DNA from: Pseudoalteromonas fuliginea
GTDB taxonomy: Bacteria > Pseudomonadota > Gammaproteobacteria > Enterobacterales > Alteromonadaceae
Reading direction: 5' to 3'
Length of the DNA stretch: 64,000 bases
Assembly: GCF_000690055.1 (NCBI RefSeq)
Contig: NZ_JJNZ01000037.1
Span: 48,840 to 112,839 of the forward strand
Part shown: positions 20,611 through 29,386 of the stretch, one piece after another
Layout: every line of letters begins with the position of its first letter
Numbering within the stretch: position 1 is the first letter of the stretch
Position numbers and translations under genes: made by a program
The notes under the pieces: model-generated
What the model saw: only the letters and a program-made list of their open reading frames with translations
Databases searched by the model: none
Told to the model about the DNA's origin: nothing

Positions 20611-23600
20611 CTACTTACGCGGTTCGTAATCAATTCTAAATATAACCGTGTAAAGTACTGGCACTACAATGAGGGTTAGTATGGTGGCAAAGCCTAAACC
20701 GAACATTATGGTTACCGCCATTGACTGAAAAAACACGTCAAATAGCAGCGGGATCATACCTAAAATAGTGGTTATAGCGGCCATAGCAACTGGGCGTACA
20801 CGACTCACACCAGAGTCAAATACGGCCTCATAAGGCGATTTACCTTCCCTTAATTCGAGATTTATTTGATCGACCAACACAATCCCATTTTTGATCAACA
20901 TACCGCTTAAGCTTAACAAACCAAGCAAACCCATAAAGCTAAATGGTGTATTCATAATCAATAACCCTGCACTTACGCCAATAATAGCAAGAGGCACGGT
21001 TGCCCAAATTACCAAAGGTTGCTTAACTGAGTTGAATAATAATACAGTTACTGCAAACATAGCTAAGTAACCCAATGGTAAAGAGCCAAATATTGCTTTT
21101 TGAGCCTTGCTTGATGACTCAAACTCGCCGCCCCATTCCAGTTGGTAACCACGTGGCAGTTCCATATTCTCTATTGGGCCGCGAATACGCGCAAATAGTT
21201 TAGCTGGGGTTTCATCGCCGAGTACATTATGATCGGCCATCACAGTAATAGTACGTTTACGGTCGCGGCGCATTATTAGGCTGTCTTCCCATTGTACAAT
21301 AAACTCGTCTACTACTTGGGTTACTGGTACAAATACACCAAGTACTGGGCTGTATATTTGAAGGTCGTGAACGCTTTCTACGTTTAAGCGCTCGTTAGCC
21401 GGAGATCGTGCAATAATAGGCAGCAACTGCGTACCATCACGATATACACCTACTTGCTTACCTGACAAACTGGTGAGTAATATATCATCCAAGTCTGATT
21501 TGCTAATGCCTAAGCGGCGTGCTTTTTGTTCGTTAAACTGTGGGCGAATCATTTTGGTACGTGCGCGCCAGTCATTACGAATATTGTATGCGCCATCATC
21601 GTTACCAATCAGTTCTTCGGCTTTAGCGGCCAGTTGCCTTAAAATAACAGGATCAGGGCCCGAAAAACGGGCTTCTATTTTGGCATCGGTAGAAGGGCCT
21701 ATTTCCATTGGTTTAATTTTAAGTTGTGCAGAAAGCGCATACTGATTTGAATAATCACGGACTTTTTGCATTATAGTGGCAACAGCTTCCCTGTCGGCAA
21801 CACGAACAATCAATTGCCCATAAGCTGGGTATGACTTTTCTGGCGCGTAGGTAAGCATAAAGCGCGGTGCGCCTTGCCCTGTGGTACTTGTTATTTCTTC
21901 AACGAGTTCTTCTTTTTCTAAAAACGCCTCAAGCTGTTTAACTCCCTCAAGGGTTGAGCGAACATCAGAACCTTGTGCTTGCCAGTAATCTACATAAAAC
22001 ATAGGTGTATTAGAGGCAGGAAAGAATGACTGTTTTACAGAGCCAAAACCAACAACCGCAGTACACAGTAAAACAACCATTAATATAAGCGTGGTTTTTC
22101 TAAAGTGTAGAGAAAAATCTAATACAGCCTTATAGCCATTAAAAATAAAGCCTTTGTATGGGTCTTCATCTTCTTGGTCATTTTCGCCTTTGAATTGAGT
22201 TTCTTTAAACATCAAATTGGCAAAAAATGGCGTTAATGTAATAGCTGTTATCCAACTTAATAAAAGCGAAATAAACAGCACCCAAAATAAGCTACCGGCA
22301 AATTCACCACTGGCATCAGAGCTTAAACCTATTGGTGCAAACGCGGTTACCGCAATGACTGTTGCACCTAGTAAAGGCCACTTTGTCTGTTCAACAATAT
22401 TAACTGCTGCTTTGAGTTTTGTTTGGCCACGTTTAAGGTTTATTAGTATCCCTTCGGTTACTACTATTGCGTTATCAACCAGCATCCCTAGGGCAATAAT
22501 AAGTGCCCCAAGCGATATGCGCTGTAAATCGATAGCGAACAACTTCATAAATATAAATGTACCTAGTACGGTCAGTAGTAAAATACCACCAATTAAAATG
22601 CCGCTTTTTAGCCCCATAAACAAAAGCAAAACCACAATTACAATCGCAATAGCTTCAACCAAGCTGATAATAAATCCATCAACTGACTTTTCAACTTCTT
22701 TAGGTTGATTGTATACCGAACTAATATCAATGCCATGTGGTCGTTGATACTCAAGCGATGCCAAGTGTTCATCTATATGCTTGCCTATATCAACCACGTT
22801 AACACCAGAGGTAAATGACACACCTATTAGTAATGCTTGTTCATTATTGTAGCGAATAATATTACTTGGTACTTCGGCATATTCTCTGTGTACCTTGGCT
22901 ACATCACCTAAGTAAATTAGTTCACTTGCGCCTGTTTTTGAAATCAGTAGCGTTTCAAGCTCTTTTACATTTTTAAACTCACCCGTTGGATGAAAACGGA
23001 TTGATTCATCGCCAACGCGAATTTTACCCGCGTTTGATACCGTGTTTTGCGATTGTAAAAGTTGAAATATATGACTAGGAGCTATGCCTAATTGCGCTAA
23101 TTTACGAGTCGATATCTCTACCATAACCTGTGCTTGCTGCTCTCCAGCAACGGTAACTTTACTAACCCCCTTAACAAGTACCAGCTCGCGCTTTAAATAG
23201 TCTACGTAATCTTTAAGTTCATCATACGAGTAGCCATCGCCTGTTACCGAATACATCACACCGTATACGTCGGCAAAATCATCTAAAATTATACTTGGGT
23301 AGACACCGGTAGGTAATGAGGGGGAGAGATCATTAATTTTACGACGCATTTCATCCCATATTTGTCGCAGTTGTTCTTTACGGTAGGTGCTTTTCATTTC
23401 TACTGTAATTTGCGATTTTCCATTTGACGAAATTGACGTTACATAATCGACATAAGGTAATTGTTGAATCGCATTTTCGATAGGGAAGGTTACTTCTTCT
23501 TCAACTTGTTGCGGTGAAGCACCTGGGTACATGGTTATAACCATGGCCTTTTTGAGTGTAAATTCAGGGTCTTCTAATTGCCCTAAATCAAAATACGATA

Positions 23601-23679
23601 CGCTACCACCAATTAATAGCAGCAACGTAAACATCCAGCTGATTACTTTTTTTTCTATAGAGAGTTGTGCAAAGCTCAT
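20611..23679 (-). CDS. RND efflux transporter permease, AcrB type
   Basis: This 1022-residue inner-membrane proton-drug antiporter has the duplicated RND layout: TM1 near residue 12, a large periplasmic loop, TM2-6 at about 330-480, a second loop, and TM8-12 at about 850-1010. Motifs include YPGASPQQVEEEVTFPIENA near the start and ALGMLVDNAIVVTEG in TM4 with the proton-relay Asp. The upstream gene encodes the adaptor and ends 2 bp before this ATG, so they form one operon. No outer-membrane channel gene is adjacent, so a TolC encoded elsewhere is expected. The substrate is unknown. Confidence 0.95.
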   Translation of the reverse strand: MSFAQLSIEKKVISWMFTLLLLIGGSVSYFDLGQLEDPEFTLKKAMVITMYPGASPQQVEEEVTFPIENAIQQLPYVDYVTSISSNGKSQITVEMKSTYRKEQLRQIWDEMRRKINDLSPSLPTGVYPSIILDDFADVYGVMYSVTGDGYSYDELKDYVDYLKRELVLVKGVSKVTVAGEQQAQVMVEISTRKLAQLGIAPSHIFQLLQSQNTVSNAGKIRVGDESIRFHPTGEFKNVKELETLLISKTGASELIYLGDVAKVHREYAEVPSNIIRYNNEQALLIGVSFTSGVNVVDIGKHIDEHLASLEYQRPHGIDISSVYNQPKEVEKSVDGFIISLVEAIAIVIVVLLLFMGLKSGILIGGILLLTVLGTFIFMKLFAIDLQRISLGALIIALGMLVDNAIVVTEGILINLKRGQTKLKAAVNIVEQTKWPLLGATVIAVTAFAPIGLSSDASGEFAGSLFWVLFISLLLSWITAITLTPFFANLMFKETQFKGENDQEDEDPYKGFIFNGYKAVLDFSLHFRKTTLILMVVLLCTAVVGFGSVKQSFFPASNTPMFYVDYWQAQGSDVRSTLEGVKQLEAFLEKEELVEEITSTTGQGAPRFMLTYAPEKSYPAYGQLIVRVADREAVATIMQKVRDYSNQYALSAQLKIKPMEIGPSTDAKIEARFSGPDPVILRQLAAKAEELIGNDDGAYNIRNDWRARTKMIRPQFNEQKARRLGISKSDLDDILLTSLSGKQVGVYRDGTQLLPIIARSPANERLNVESVHDLQIYSPVLGVFVPVTQVVDEFIVQWEDSLIMRRDRKRTITVMADHNVLGDETPAKLFARIRGPIENMELPRGYQLEWGGEFESSSKAQKAIFGSLPLGYLAMFAVTVLLFNSVKQPLVIWATVPLAIIGVSAGLLIMNTPFSFMGLLGLLSLSGMLIKNGIVLVDQINLELREGKSPYEAVFDSGVSRVRPVAMAAITTILGMIPLLFDVFFQSMAVTIMFGLGFATILTLIVVPVLYTVIFRIDYEPRK

Positions 23680-23681
23680 TG

Positions 23682-24764
23682 TTATAAGCCTCGCTCTTTA
23701 TTCCACGCGCGTACCTTCATTCCTTCTTTTATTGAGTGTACACCCGCAGCCACAACTATTTGACCTTCTTTAATGCCGCTTAGTACTTCAATGCCGTCGC
23801 GATGAAGTTGACCAATTTCTACCGCTTGCTTATGAACCTGACCTGTTTGCTCGTCGTAAAGCCAAACATATGCATTGTTTTTAATGGTTTCTTGAGGATC
23901 AGAAAAAACGGATTCTATAGGTAAAATTGTGTAAGCAACTTGTGAGTTAGTTACTTTACTCAAATCAATAAATACACTGCCCGTCATACCCGCTAGTAAA
24001 TTAAAATCCTCAGGTACAGGCAGAGAAAAAACAACTTTATAAGTAAGTGTTGCAGGGTCTGCTTGCGTATCCCATTCTTTTATCGTTAAGGTGTATTCTT
24101 TGTCGTCGTAACCGTCAAATTTAACAGTAGGTTGGTAGCTAGTGCCTTTATTAAAGCGTGCAACTATTTTTTCAGGAACTTGTATTTCAACGTCCATTAA
24201 ATCGCGGGTTTCTAAACGTAATATATTTTGCTTCGCTTGAATATTTTCAAAGTTTTTAACAAATACTTTAGCGACGATGCCACTAAAAGGAGCACGTAAT
24301 TCACTGTACTCAAGGTTTGTTTCAGCTATTTTGAATGCTGATTCAGCAACTTGCATATCAGCAGTTGCTTTATCGAGCTCTGATTGGCTAGTAATTCGTT
24401 TTTCAAATAATTGTTCAACCCGGTTAAGTTGAGATTTTGCAAGTTCATACCTAGCTTTTCTATCATCATATTGCAATTCAAAATCTTCAGGATCGAGCTT
24501 TGCCAATAGTTGGCCTTTCTCTACATGTTCGCCTGCTAAGACAGGAAATTTTACAAGCTCGCCATTTACTCTAAAAGCAAGGTATGACCCTTGGTTTGCA
24601 ACAACTTCAGCAGGAAAGCTGCGAATGTTAATTTGAGAATCATGACCTATGTTGAATAATTTAACAGGGCGAATGGGCTCTTCTTTAACTTGTTGTTCTG
24701 GCTCAGAACAGGCTATTAAGCTAAGTAAGGTCGTTGTTAATAAACATAGACGAAAGAGTTTCAT
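23682..24764 (-). CDS. RND efflux periplasmic adaptor, lipoprotein
   Basis: This 360-residue membrane fusion protein links the permease to an outer-membrane channel. It has a lipoprotein signal with the lipobox LIAC at about residues 16-19, a barrel-sandwich part (VNGELVKFPVLAGEHVEKGQ), an alpha-helical hairpin at about 95-150 (RYELAKSQLNRVEQLFEKR), the returning lipoyl half (APFSGIVAKVFVKNFENI), and a beta-barrel with the final IKEGMKVRAWN. It is the first gene of the efflux operon and divergent from a LysR-type regulator 122 bp away, which probably controls it. Confidence 0.94.
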   Translation of the reverse strand: MKLFRLCLLTTTLLSLIACSEPEQQVKEEPIRPVKLFNIGHDSQINIRSFPAEVVANQGSYLAFRVNGELVKFPVLAGEHVEKGQLLAKLDPEDFELQYDDRKARYELAKSQLNRVEQLFEKRITSQSELDKATADMQVAESAFKIAETNLEYSELRAPFSGIVAKVFVKNFENIQAKQNILRLETRDLMDVEIQVPEKIVARFNKGTSYQPTVKFDGYDDKEYTLTIKEWDTQADPATLTYKVVFSLPVPEDFNLLAGMTGSVFIDLSKVTNSQVAYTILPIESVFSDPQETIKNNAYVWLYDEQTGQVHKQAVEIGQLHRDGIEVLSGIKEGQIVVAAGVHSIKEGMKVRAWNKERGL

Positions 24765-24853
24765 GTCTTCTCCGTTGCAGTGATGGCAAAATAATTAAGT
24801 GCAGCATACGCTGCAAACATATAAAATAAAAATCATTAAATTTTAGAAACTCA

Positions 24854-24871
24854 ATAAGTTTTACTTATAAT
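24854..24871 (+). promoter_or_regulatory. LysR-type T-N11-A box overlapping a TATAAT -10 element
   Basis: ATAAG-N5-CTTAT is a 15-bp dyad with the T-N11-A form bound by LysR-type regulators. Its right half overlaps TATAAT at 24866-24871, 15 bp before the lysR ATG. The arrangement fits autorepression and control of the divergent efflux operon. Binding is inferred from the pattern. Confidence 0.5.
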
Positions 24872-24886
24872 GTTGCAGAGCGGTAT

Positions 24887-25783
24887 ATGAAGCTGAATCA
24901 ATTAATAATTTTAGATGCCATAGTGCAAAGCGCAAGCTTAAGTGGGGCAGCACTAAAGCTACATAAAACGCAGCCCGCGCTTACACTTGCTATTAAAAAA
25001 CTAGAAGAAAAAATAGGATTTGAGTTACTAGATAGAAGTAAGTACCGATTACAGCTTACTGAAAAAGGGCGTATTTTTCACCGCGAGGCGCAGCAACTCC
25101 TGCATGCGAACGGCGAGTTAGCACAGCTTGCTAAAGAATTAGCACTCGGGAATGAGCCCCAATTTAGAATTTGTTACGAACAACTTTGCCATATGCAAAG
25201 TTACAACGAGATCATAAGTAATACTTTTAGGTTGTTTACCAGCACGGAATTTAGCTTAACAAGCGGGAAGCGCTTTATTTCGTTAGAGCAAGTAAATAAT
25301 GGGCAAGCCGAATTAGGTATTGGCCCGTGGTTTGATTTATTCCATGCGACAGGCGATTTAGAAAGCGTACCTATAGGCAGGCTCGATATTGGCATTGTCA
25401 GCGCTAAAGGCGTACTTCCTCAAAAGCTAACCTATAGCGAACTACAAACGTATCCGTGTTTAGCCATGTTTGAAAGTGACTTGAGTATCGACAGTGACAG
25501 GCTATCGTACTCAAAAGGCTCGGCCATGATGAAAATTGATGATGTATCGACCTTAAAATCGTTTTTACTCTCAGGCGCGGGTTGGGCAATGATGAGCCTA
25601 GAGCACTGCGACCCTGAAATAAAAGCAGGCTTACTTCAAGAAATACACATAACTGACCGTGAGCATAAGTTTAGTGCACAAATTAGAGCCTTTAGACAAC
25701 ATGCAGTGCACCACGGCCCTGTAGCGCGCACTATATGGGAGCAATTTAAAGTACTTAGTGAGGCGTATTTAAATGAACGCTGA
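24887..25783 (+). CDS. LysR family transcriptional regulator
   Basis: This 298-residue protein has an N-terminal winged helix-turn-helix at about 3-62 (SASLSGAALKLHKTQPALTL, then IKKLEEKIGFELLDR) and a LysR substrate-binding domain at about 88-290. It is divergent from the RND adaptor gene, and a T-N11-A dyad lies in the shared 122-bp region, so it likely regulates the efflux operon in response to an unknown effector. Its last 11 bases overlap the start of the alkyltransferase-like gene, so the two are translated from one transcript. Confidence 0.93.
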   Translation: MKLNQLIILDAIVQSASLSGAALKLHKTQPALTLAIKKLEEKIGFELLDRSKYRLQLTEKGRIFHREAQQLLHANGELAQLAKELALGNEPQFRICYEQLCHMQSYNEIISNTFRLFTSTEFSLTSGKRFISLEQVNNGQAELGIGPWFDLFHATGDLESVPIGRLDIGIVSAKGVLPQKLTYSELQTYPCLAMFESDLSIDSDRLSYSKGSAMMKIDDVSTLKSFLLSGAGWAMMSLEHCDPEIKAGLLQEIHITDREHKFSAQIRAFRQHAVHHGPVARTIWEQFKVLSEAYLNER

Positions 25784-26084
25784 TATTGATAAAGAAACAC
25801 TTATTTATACTGTTATCGCAGGCATACCAGTAGGAAAAGTAGCAAGTTACGGGCAAGTTGCAGCTCTTGCGGGCTACCCGCAAAACTCACGGTTGGTTGG
25901 GCGCTTATTAAAAATGATGCCAAACGACTCGGTTATACCTTGGCACAGGGTAGTGAATAGCCAAGGTAAAATATCATTCCCTGCAGGTAGCGAAAAATAC
26001 CAAGAACAACGCGAAAAGCTATTATCAGAAGGCGTACTGTTTAAAAATGACAAAGTGAATATGCGCGAGTGCCGGTGGGAGTGA
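25773..26084 (+). CDS. Alkyltransferase-like protein (O6-alkylguanine recognition, no acceptor cysteine)
   Basis: This 103-residue protein has the DNA-binding fold of O6-methylguanine-DNA methyltransferase, with IPVGKVASYGQVAALAG, NSRLVGRLL and IPWHRVVNSQGKISFP. The acceptor cysteine of the PCHRV motif is replaced by tryptophan, the mark of ATL proteins (E. coli YbaZ/Atl, fission yeast Atl1). These bind O6-alkylguanine and hand it to nucleotide excision repair instead of removing the alkyl group. It overlaps the end of the LysR gene, an unusual pairing that may tie the regulator to DNA-damage or toxic-compound responses. Confidence 0.9.
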   Translation: MNADIDKETLIYTVIAGIPVGKVASYGQVAALAGYPQNSRLVGRLLKMMPNDSVIPWHRVVNSQGKISFPAGSEKYQEQREKLLSEGVLFKNDKVNMRECRWE

Positions 26085-26106
26085 TATGACTATGTATGGG
26101 CAGGTA

Positions 26107-26297
26107 AGTGCCATAGCTGACTTTCAAGGCGTGAATTGATACTCTGTTGGGTGGCGCCTTCGGCTTAACCAACCTACCTTTTGACGTAGGTCGGATAAGT
26201 GGCGAAGCCACGCCATCCGACACAGTAAAATACCTTGCCAATTATTATCAATATTTTATGTTGTCGACTGGCTGGAGAGTGCCATAAGCGGACTGTC
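26107..26297. repeat. Short direct repeats bracketing the REP pair
   Basis: AGTGCCATAGCTGACTTTC at 26107-26125 and AGTGCCATAAGCGGACTGTC at 26278-26297 are imperfect direct repeats in the same orientation. They flank the palindromic pair at 26145-26222, suggesting that the whole 190-bp block is one repeat unit or an insertion scar. Confidence 0.4.
26145..26222. repeat. Pair of divergent REP-like palindromes with GTAG heads
   Basis: Two imperfect palindromes lie head to head. The first (26145-26177) has the outer stem GTTGG/CCAAC. Its reverse complement begins GTAGGTTGG. The second (26186-26222) begins GTAGGTCGGAT, has the outer stem GTCGGAT/ATCCGAC and the inner stem GTGGC/GCCAC. A GTAG tetranucleotide next to a palindrome is the hallmark of REP elements mobilised by RAYT (TnpA-REP) transposases, and a divergent pair forms a BIME. 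No RAYT gene is present in this window. Confidence 0.7.
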
Positions 26298-26325
26298 GTA
26301 ACCTTAGACTCTTGATAAGTGGCAA
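26235..26325. repeat. Imperfect long inverted repeat next to the kinase stop
   Basis: TTGCCA...TATCAA at 26235-26251 faces TTGATAAGTGGCAA at 26312-26325, giving a roughly 91-bp region that could fold into a cruciform with an unpaired middle. It ends at the kinase stop codon. It could be a remnant recombination site or a terminator-like structure, but it lacks AAC/GTT cores and a T tract. Confidence 0.3.
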
Positions 26326-27753
26326 TTATTCTCTAAGAGCACTTCTCTCAATATATGCTCTGAATTCTTCTTCAGTCATTTTATTATGGCGTCCATCATA
26401 AGTTCCTGAAACTTGGTTGTAATACGATCTTGTACTAAAAATCACAAAGCACCCTTCAAAATATCTACAAACTAGATGTGCTTCTTCAGGTAACTCTTCA
26501 CCTTGAAATTCATTATAATCCCAATGATGCCTTTCTATGTATTTTGACGGCTCTATTTCAACTAATTCTTCGTATGGAAATATGTATGAGTCTCGATCGT
26601 AAATCCCTGTTTTATTGATGCTTTTAGCTTCTAAACGAAAATAATTCCACTGGGGATCTACACCAAAAGATTCGTATGTTAATTTTTTTGGCGCTAAAAT
26701 ATCAAACATTTTCTGAGCAATTTTGAGTGCTATTAGTCCTGACTCATTAGCCAAACTAGCGCCAACAAAGGTATTTCCACCTCCACCGGGCAAAAACATG
26801 TGATTTAAACTAGGAACATGTCCTATCTCATTAAGAATAGTTACAATATCATCAGGATTAGTCCAAGTTACAGAGTTTGGGGAACCTGCTGGAAATAGCT
26901 TATTTTGTAGGTCAAACCATTCTGCTAAATTTTGTATATGAAAGTCATCGTTGGTCTTAATCCAATCTTGTAATTTCTGAACAACCACATCCATCTTTGG
27001 GCGATTTTCAGCTGTATGATCAGTACATTCAGCTAATAGGTCATTTAAGGTTTTTGTATAAAGACCTTTACAAGAATTATTTATGCTTATTGAGGAAAAC
27101 ACATTGTACTGCCCATCAAAGCATTTCATATCTCCTTTAATTGCAATCCATAGTGTTTTAGCAAATGAGTAGACATCAGCATATTCACCATTAGCTTCAT
27201 GAGCGTGCCTGCGCATCTCGGGTGCCATAGTAAATTTTGGCCCAACGTCAGATCCTTTTTCGGTCACATCATCTCTATTAGGGTATTTAACTAACCCAAA
27301 GTCAGCTAAATACAACCTGCCATTCAAGAATAAAATATTTGCAGGTTTTATATCTCGATGGTAAAAACCCCGAGAGTGAAGCTCTTTCAAAGTAATTGCT
27401 ATTTTAAGCATTTCTTTAACTGTTGCTAAAACCTCTTTACCTTCTCTCCATTCTGAAAATCGAGAAGCGATAGGCATTACAAACCAAGGAACTGTTTTAG
27501 TCGTGTCTTCAGGTAATCCATATTCTTTTATAGGGATTACACCATCTATATCTTGATTCTTTTCTATCGCATGAATTTCAGCTTTAAATCTAATATATAT
27601 AGACTCTCTTATATTTTTTAAAAGCTTAATAGCTCCTATTTCACCATCATTACTAGAAGCCCAAACTTCTCCATTGCCACCTTTACCTAATCTTCTCTCC
27701 AGCTTCCATCCACCAATATTTTGATTTGGTTTATAGTTATTTCGTTTAGCCAT
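26326..27753 (-). CDS. Hanks-type serine/threonine protein kinase with a novel C-terminal domain
   Basis: From the ATG at 27753 the protein has 475 residues. AAGGA just upstream supports this start, although the frame is open to 27798. The kinase domain (about 15-275) has a glycine loop GKGGNGEVW, Lys43 in AIKLL, catalytic HRDIKPANIL at 132-141, DFG at 151-153 and a MAPE motif, so it should be active. The last 200 residues match nothing I recognise and have GGGGNTFVGASLANESG and a run of aromatic/acidic residues. There is no transmembrane segment, unlike PknB-type kinases. It is the last of four minus-strand island genes, behind a HEPN/zinc-ribbon gene. Confidence 0.88.
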   Translation of the reverse strand: MAKRNNYKPNQNIGGWKLERRLGKGGNGEVWASSNDGEIGAIKLLKNIRESIYIRFKAEIHAIEKNQDIDGVIPIKEYGLPEDTTKTVPWFVMPIASRFSEWREGKEVLATVKEMLKIAITLKELHSRGFYHRDIKPANILFLNGRLYLADFGLVKYPNRDDVTEKGSDVGPKFTMAPEMRRHAHEANGEYADVYSFAKTLWIAIKGDMKCFDGQYNVFSSISINNSCKGLYTKTLNDLLAECTDHTAENRPKMDVVVQKLQDWIKTNDDFHIQNLAEWFDLQNKLFPAGSPNSVTWTNPDDIVTILNEIGHVPSLNHMFLPGGGGNTFVGASLANESGLIALKIAQKMFDILAPKKLTYESFGVDPQWNYFRLEAKSINKTGIYDRDSYIFPYEELVEIEPSKYIERHHWDYNEFQGEELPEEAHLVCRYFEGCFVIFSTRSYYNQVSGTYDGRHNKMTEEEFRAYIERSALRE

Positions 27754-27792
27754 GTAATCCTTCTGCGTATAAAGATGAAAACTTCGTTTGCC

Positions 27793-27810
27793 ACCCAACG
27801 CCCTGTTATA
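27793..27810 (-). other. Contracted attC-like junction 1 (kinase/HEPN gene)
   Basis: On the minus strand the junction reads ATATAAC-AGGGC-GTTGGGT. GTTGGGT fits the integron core site GTTRRRY, and the TAA of TAAC is the stop codon of the upstream HEPN gene, as is common in integron cassettes. The same AAC-N5-GTT core recurs at the other two island junctions. Confidence 0.4.
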
Positions 27811-28942
27811 TTTCTTCTTCTACTTCAGCCCTATATTTTTTCACTTCTTCTTCATGAAATTTTCTAACATCGTCTTCGCAGCGATGACAAGCAAAGTATT
27901 GAATTCTCTGAACATCTCCAGTGACAAAACTGACACAGTTTTCACAGTTTAGTGCAGTCCAGCCACGATCCTCACATTCAACACAAATCCACATCCCTTC
28001 CAAGTTAAGTACCGTTGGTTCTTCAAGCTGACAGTTATGGCAGTAAGCTAATGGTTCAGCTCCATCGTCATATCGAGCTTCAGGGTCTTGTTCTTGATAT
28101 ATTTCAGTATATTTCTCTAGAGCATATTCAGAAGTTAACTCTGTCTGGCACTCAGTACACTTATGATCTTTAACCATAAAGTACTTAACTTCTTTATTGC
28201 AGTCTAAGCATGGTATTGACGTTTGGATTGCCTTTAACTTTAGATCTTTTACATCACAGACTAGGCACTCTATATCTTCTCCACCCCAGCTATGTGATTT
28301 AAGTAGTTTAGCTGACTCTAATCTGCATGATGTGCATTCGACGATGCGATTTCCTTTTTTCTTTTCTATCTCAATATCATCTTTAATTAAGTCAAATTTC
28401 GCCTTGAGGAACTCATGGTTTAATTTAACTTTGACATGTATTTTTTCTATCGAATCTTGATAACCTTCAAATATTTCTGACCAATTATTAGTCAGCAGTT
28501 CATGTAAATGAAACCATGATGCCCAATGTTCAATTACCACTTCAGTTTCTTTACCTGCAAACCCAGTGTGAGCAAAATGTACGATCTGATTTCGGTGTTC
28601 TCCCAAGGCTTTAAAATTATCCATAGCCTCTTTTTTAATCTTGTCACCACAGATATTTTTCAAACGAGTGTGAGCTTGCTCTAAGTAAACTGAATGGAAG
28701 TCACCACTTTCGAATTTTTGTTTAACTGCTGATTCAGGTTTAGAAATGATAAGTGACCAGTGCTCTTTCATTAATCTAGCTTTAAAAAACAGCTCTATTG
28801 CAGTATACAGATCAATAAGAGAACTTTTGGGAGACGTAGACAGATTACTAACTGAAGAGTTAAGAAAAAGAATACCATTATTGACTACAGCGTCAAACCA
28901 ACCATCAACATCATTTTTGTTTTGTTTAATATAGTTCGCCAT
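27806..28942 (-). CDS. HEPN-motif protein with a multi-zinc-ribbon C-terminus
   Basis: This 378-residue protein is not a family I can name. The N-terminal 160 residues are helical, with YTAIELFFKARLMKEHW and GEHRNQIVHFAHTG. The latter contains Arg117-x4-His122, the R(N)x4H signature of HEPN RNase domains. The C-terminal half (about 205-365) carries at least four CxxC knuckle pairs (CTSC/CLVC, CLDC/CTEC, CHNC/CVEC, CENC/CHRC), a rubredoxin/zinc-ribbon array suited to binding RNA or protein. The acidic tail ends EVEEEI. Between the kinase and the coiled-coil gene on one strand, it could be an RNase effector regulated by the kinase. Confidence 0.75.
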   Translation of the reverse strand: MANYIKQNKNDVDGWFDAVVNNGILFLNSSVSNLSTSPKSSLIDLYTAIELFFKARLMKEHWSLIISKPESAVKQKFESGDFHSVYLEQAHTRLKNICGDKIKKEAMDNFKALGEHRNQIVHFAHTGFAGKETEVVIEHWASWFHLHELLTNNWSEIFEGYQDSIEKIHVKVKLNHEFLKAKFDLIKDDIEIEKKKGNRIVECTSCRLESAKLLKSHSWGGEDIECLVCDVKDLKLKAIQTSIPCLDCNKEVKYFMVKDHKCTECQTELTSEYALEKYTEIYQEQDPEARYDDGAEPLAYCHNCQLEEPTVLNLEGMWICVECEDRGWTALNCENCVSFVTGDVQRIQYFACHRCEDDVRKFHEEEVKKYRAEVEEEI

Positions 28943-28959
28943 TGATTCATCCTTAAGAA

Positions 28960-28978
28960 ATATAACGCTGCGTTATGT
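28960..28978 (-). other. Contracted attC-like junction 2
   Basis: On the minus strand the sequence is ACATAAC-GCAGC-GTTATAT, between the coiled-coil/zinc-ribbon gene and the HEPN gene. It shares AAC-N5-GTT with the neighbouring junctions. The HEPN gene start follows after a good AAGGAT ribosome site. Confidence 0.4.
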
Positions 28979-28984
28979 TTACTG

Positions 28985-29374
28985 CTAACCGCAACGTTGC
29001 TCACAAGAAGGACACTTGAAACGCCCGAAAGTAGCAAAATGACCAGTCACTGGGCTTAATCTTATTTTTTGTTTTTTAGAGTCGTAACACCCCGAACAAA
29101 AAGGACCATCGTCAGAATCTGTATAATAAGCAAACTCTTTAAAAATCAAATCTGATTGTGATTCACCTCTAGAATGCTTAAGTTTAGTAAGTTCAGATTT
29201 TAATTCGGCATTCTCTTCGGTAACTTGAGCTAATGCTAATTTCGTATCTGACATTTCTATGCTTAAATCTGCTAAGACATTTTTAAACTCAGCATCTTCG
29301 ATGTTTTTACTTATTTCACGTAATCGTTGAGCTAAAGTAATAGCGTTATTTATGGATGTTATAACAGAATGCAT
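28985..29374 (-). CDS. Small coiled-coil/zinc-ribbon protein
   Basis: This 129-residue protein has a helical, heptad-rich first part (about 1-72; LSIEMSDTKLALAQVTEENA) and a C-terminal zinc ribbon with CSGC near residue 93 and CPSC plus a final Cys near 122-128. Proteins of this layout recur in mobile cassettes, with no assigned function. A strong AAGGAGAG ribosome site precedes the ATG at 29374. It is the second gene of the four-gene island in the direction of transcription. Confidence 0.75.
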   Translation of the reverse strand: MHSVITSINNAITLAQRLREISKNIEDAEFKNVLADLSIEMSDTKLALAQVTEENAELKSELTKLKHSRGESQSDLIFKEFAYYTDSDDGPFCSGCYDSKKQKIRLSPVTGHFATFGRFKCPSCEQRCG

Positions 29375-29386
29375 GAGACTCTCCTT

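Noticed and set aside
22217..22708. 163-residue plus-strand ORF inside the RND permease
   Set aside because: It lies antisense to strongly conserved permease transmembrane segments and has low-complexity composition; it is a shadow of the real gene.
26041..26241. 66-residue minus-strand ORF over the REP pair
   Set aside because: It runs through the ATL 3' end and both palindromes; its peptide is only a translation of repeat DNA.
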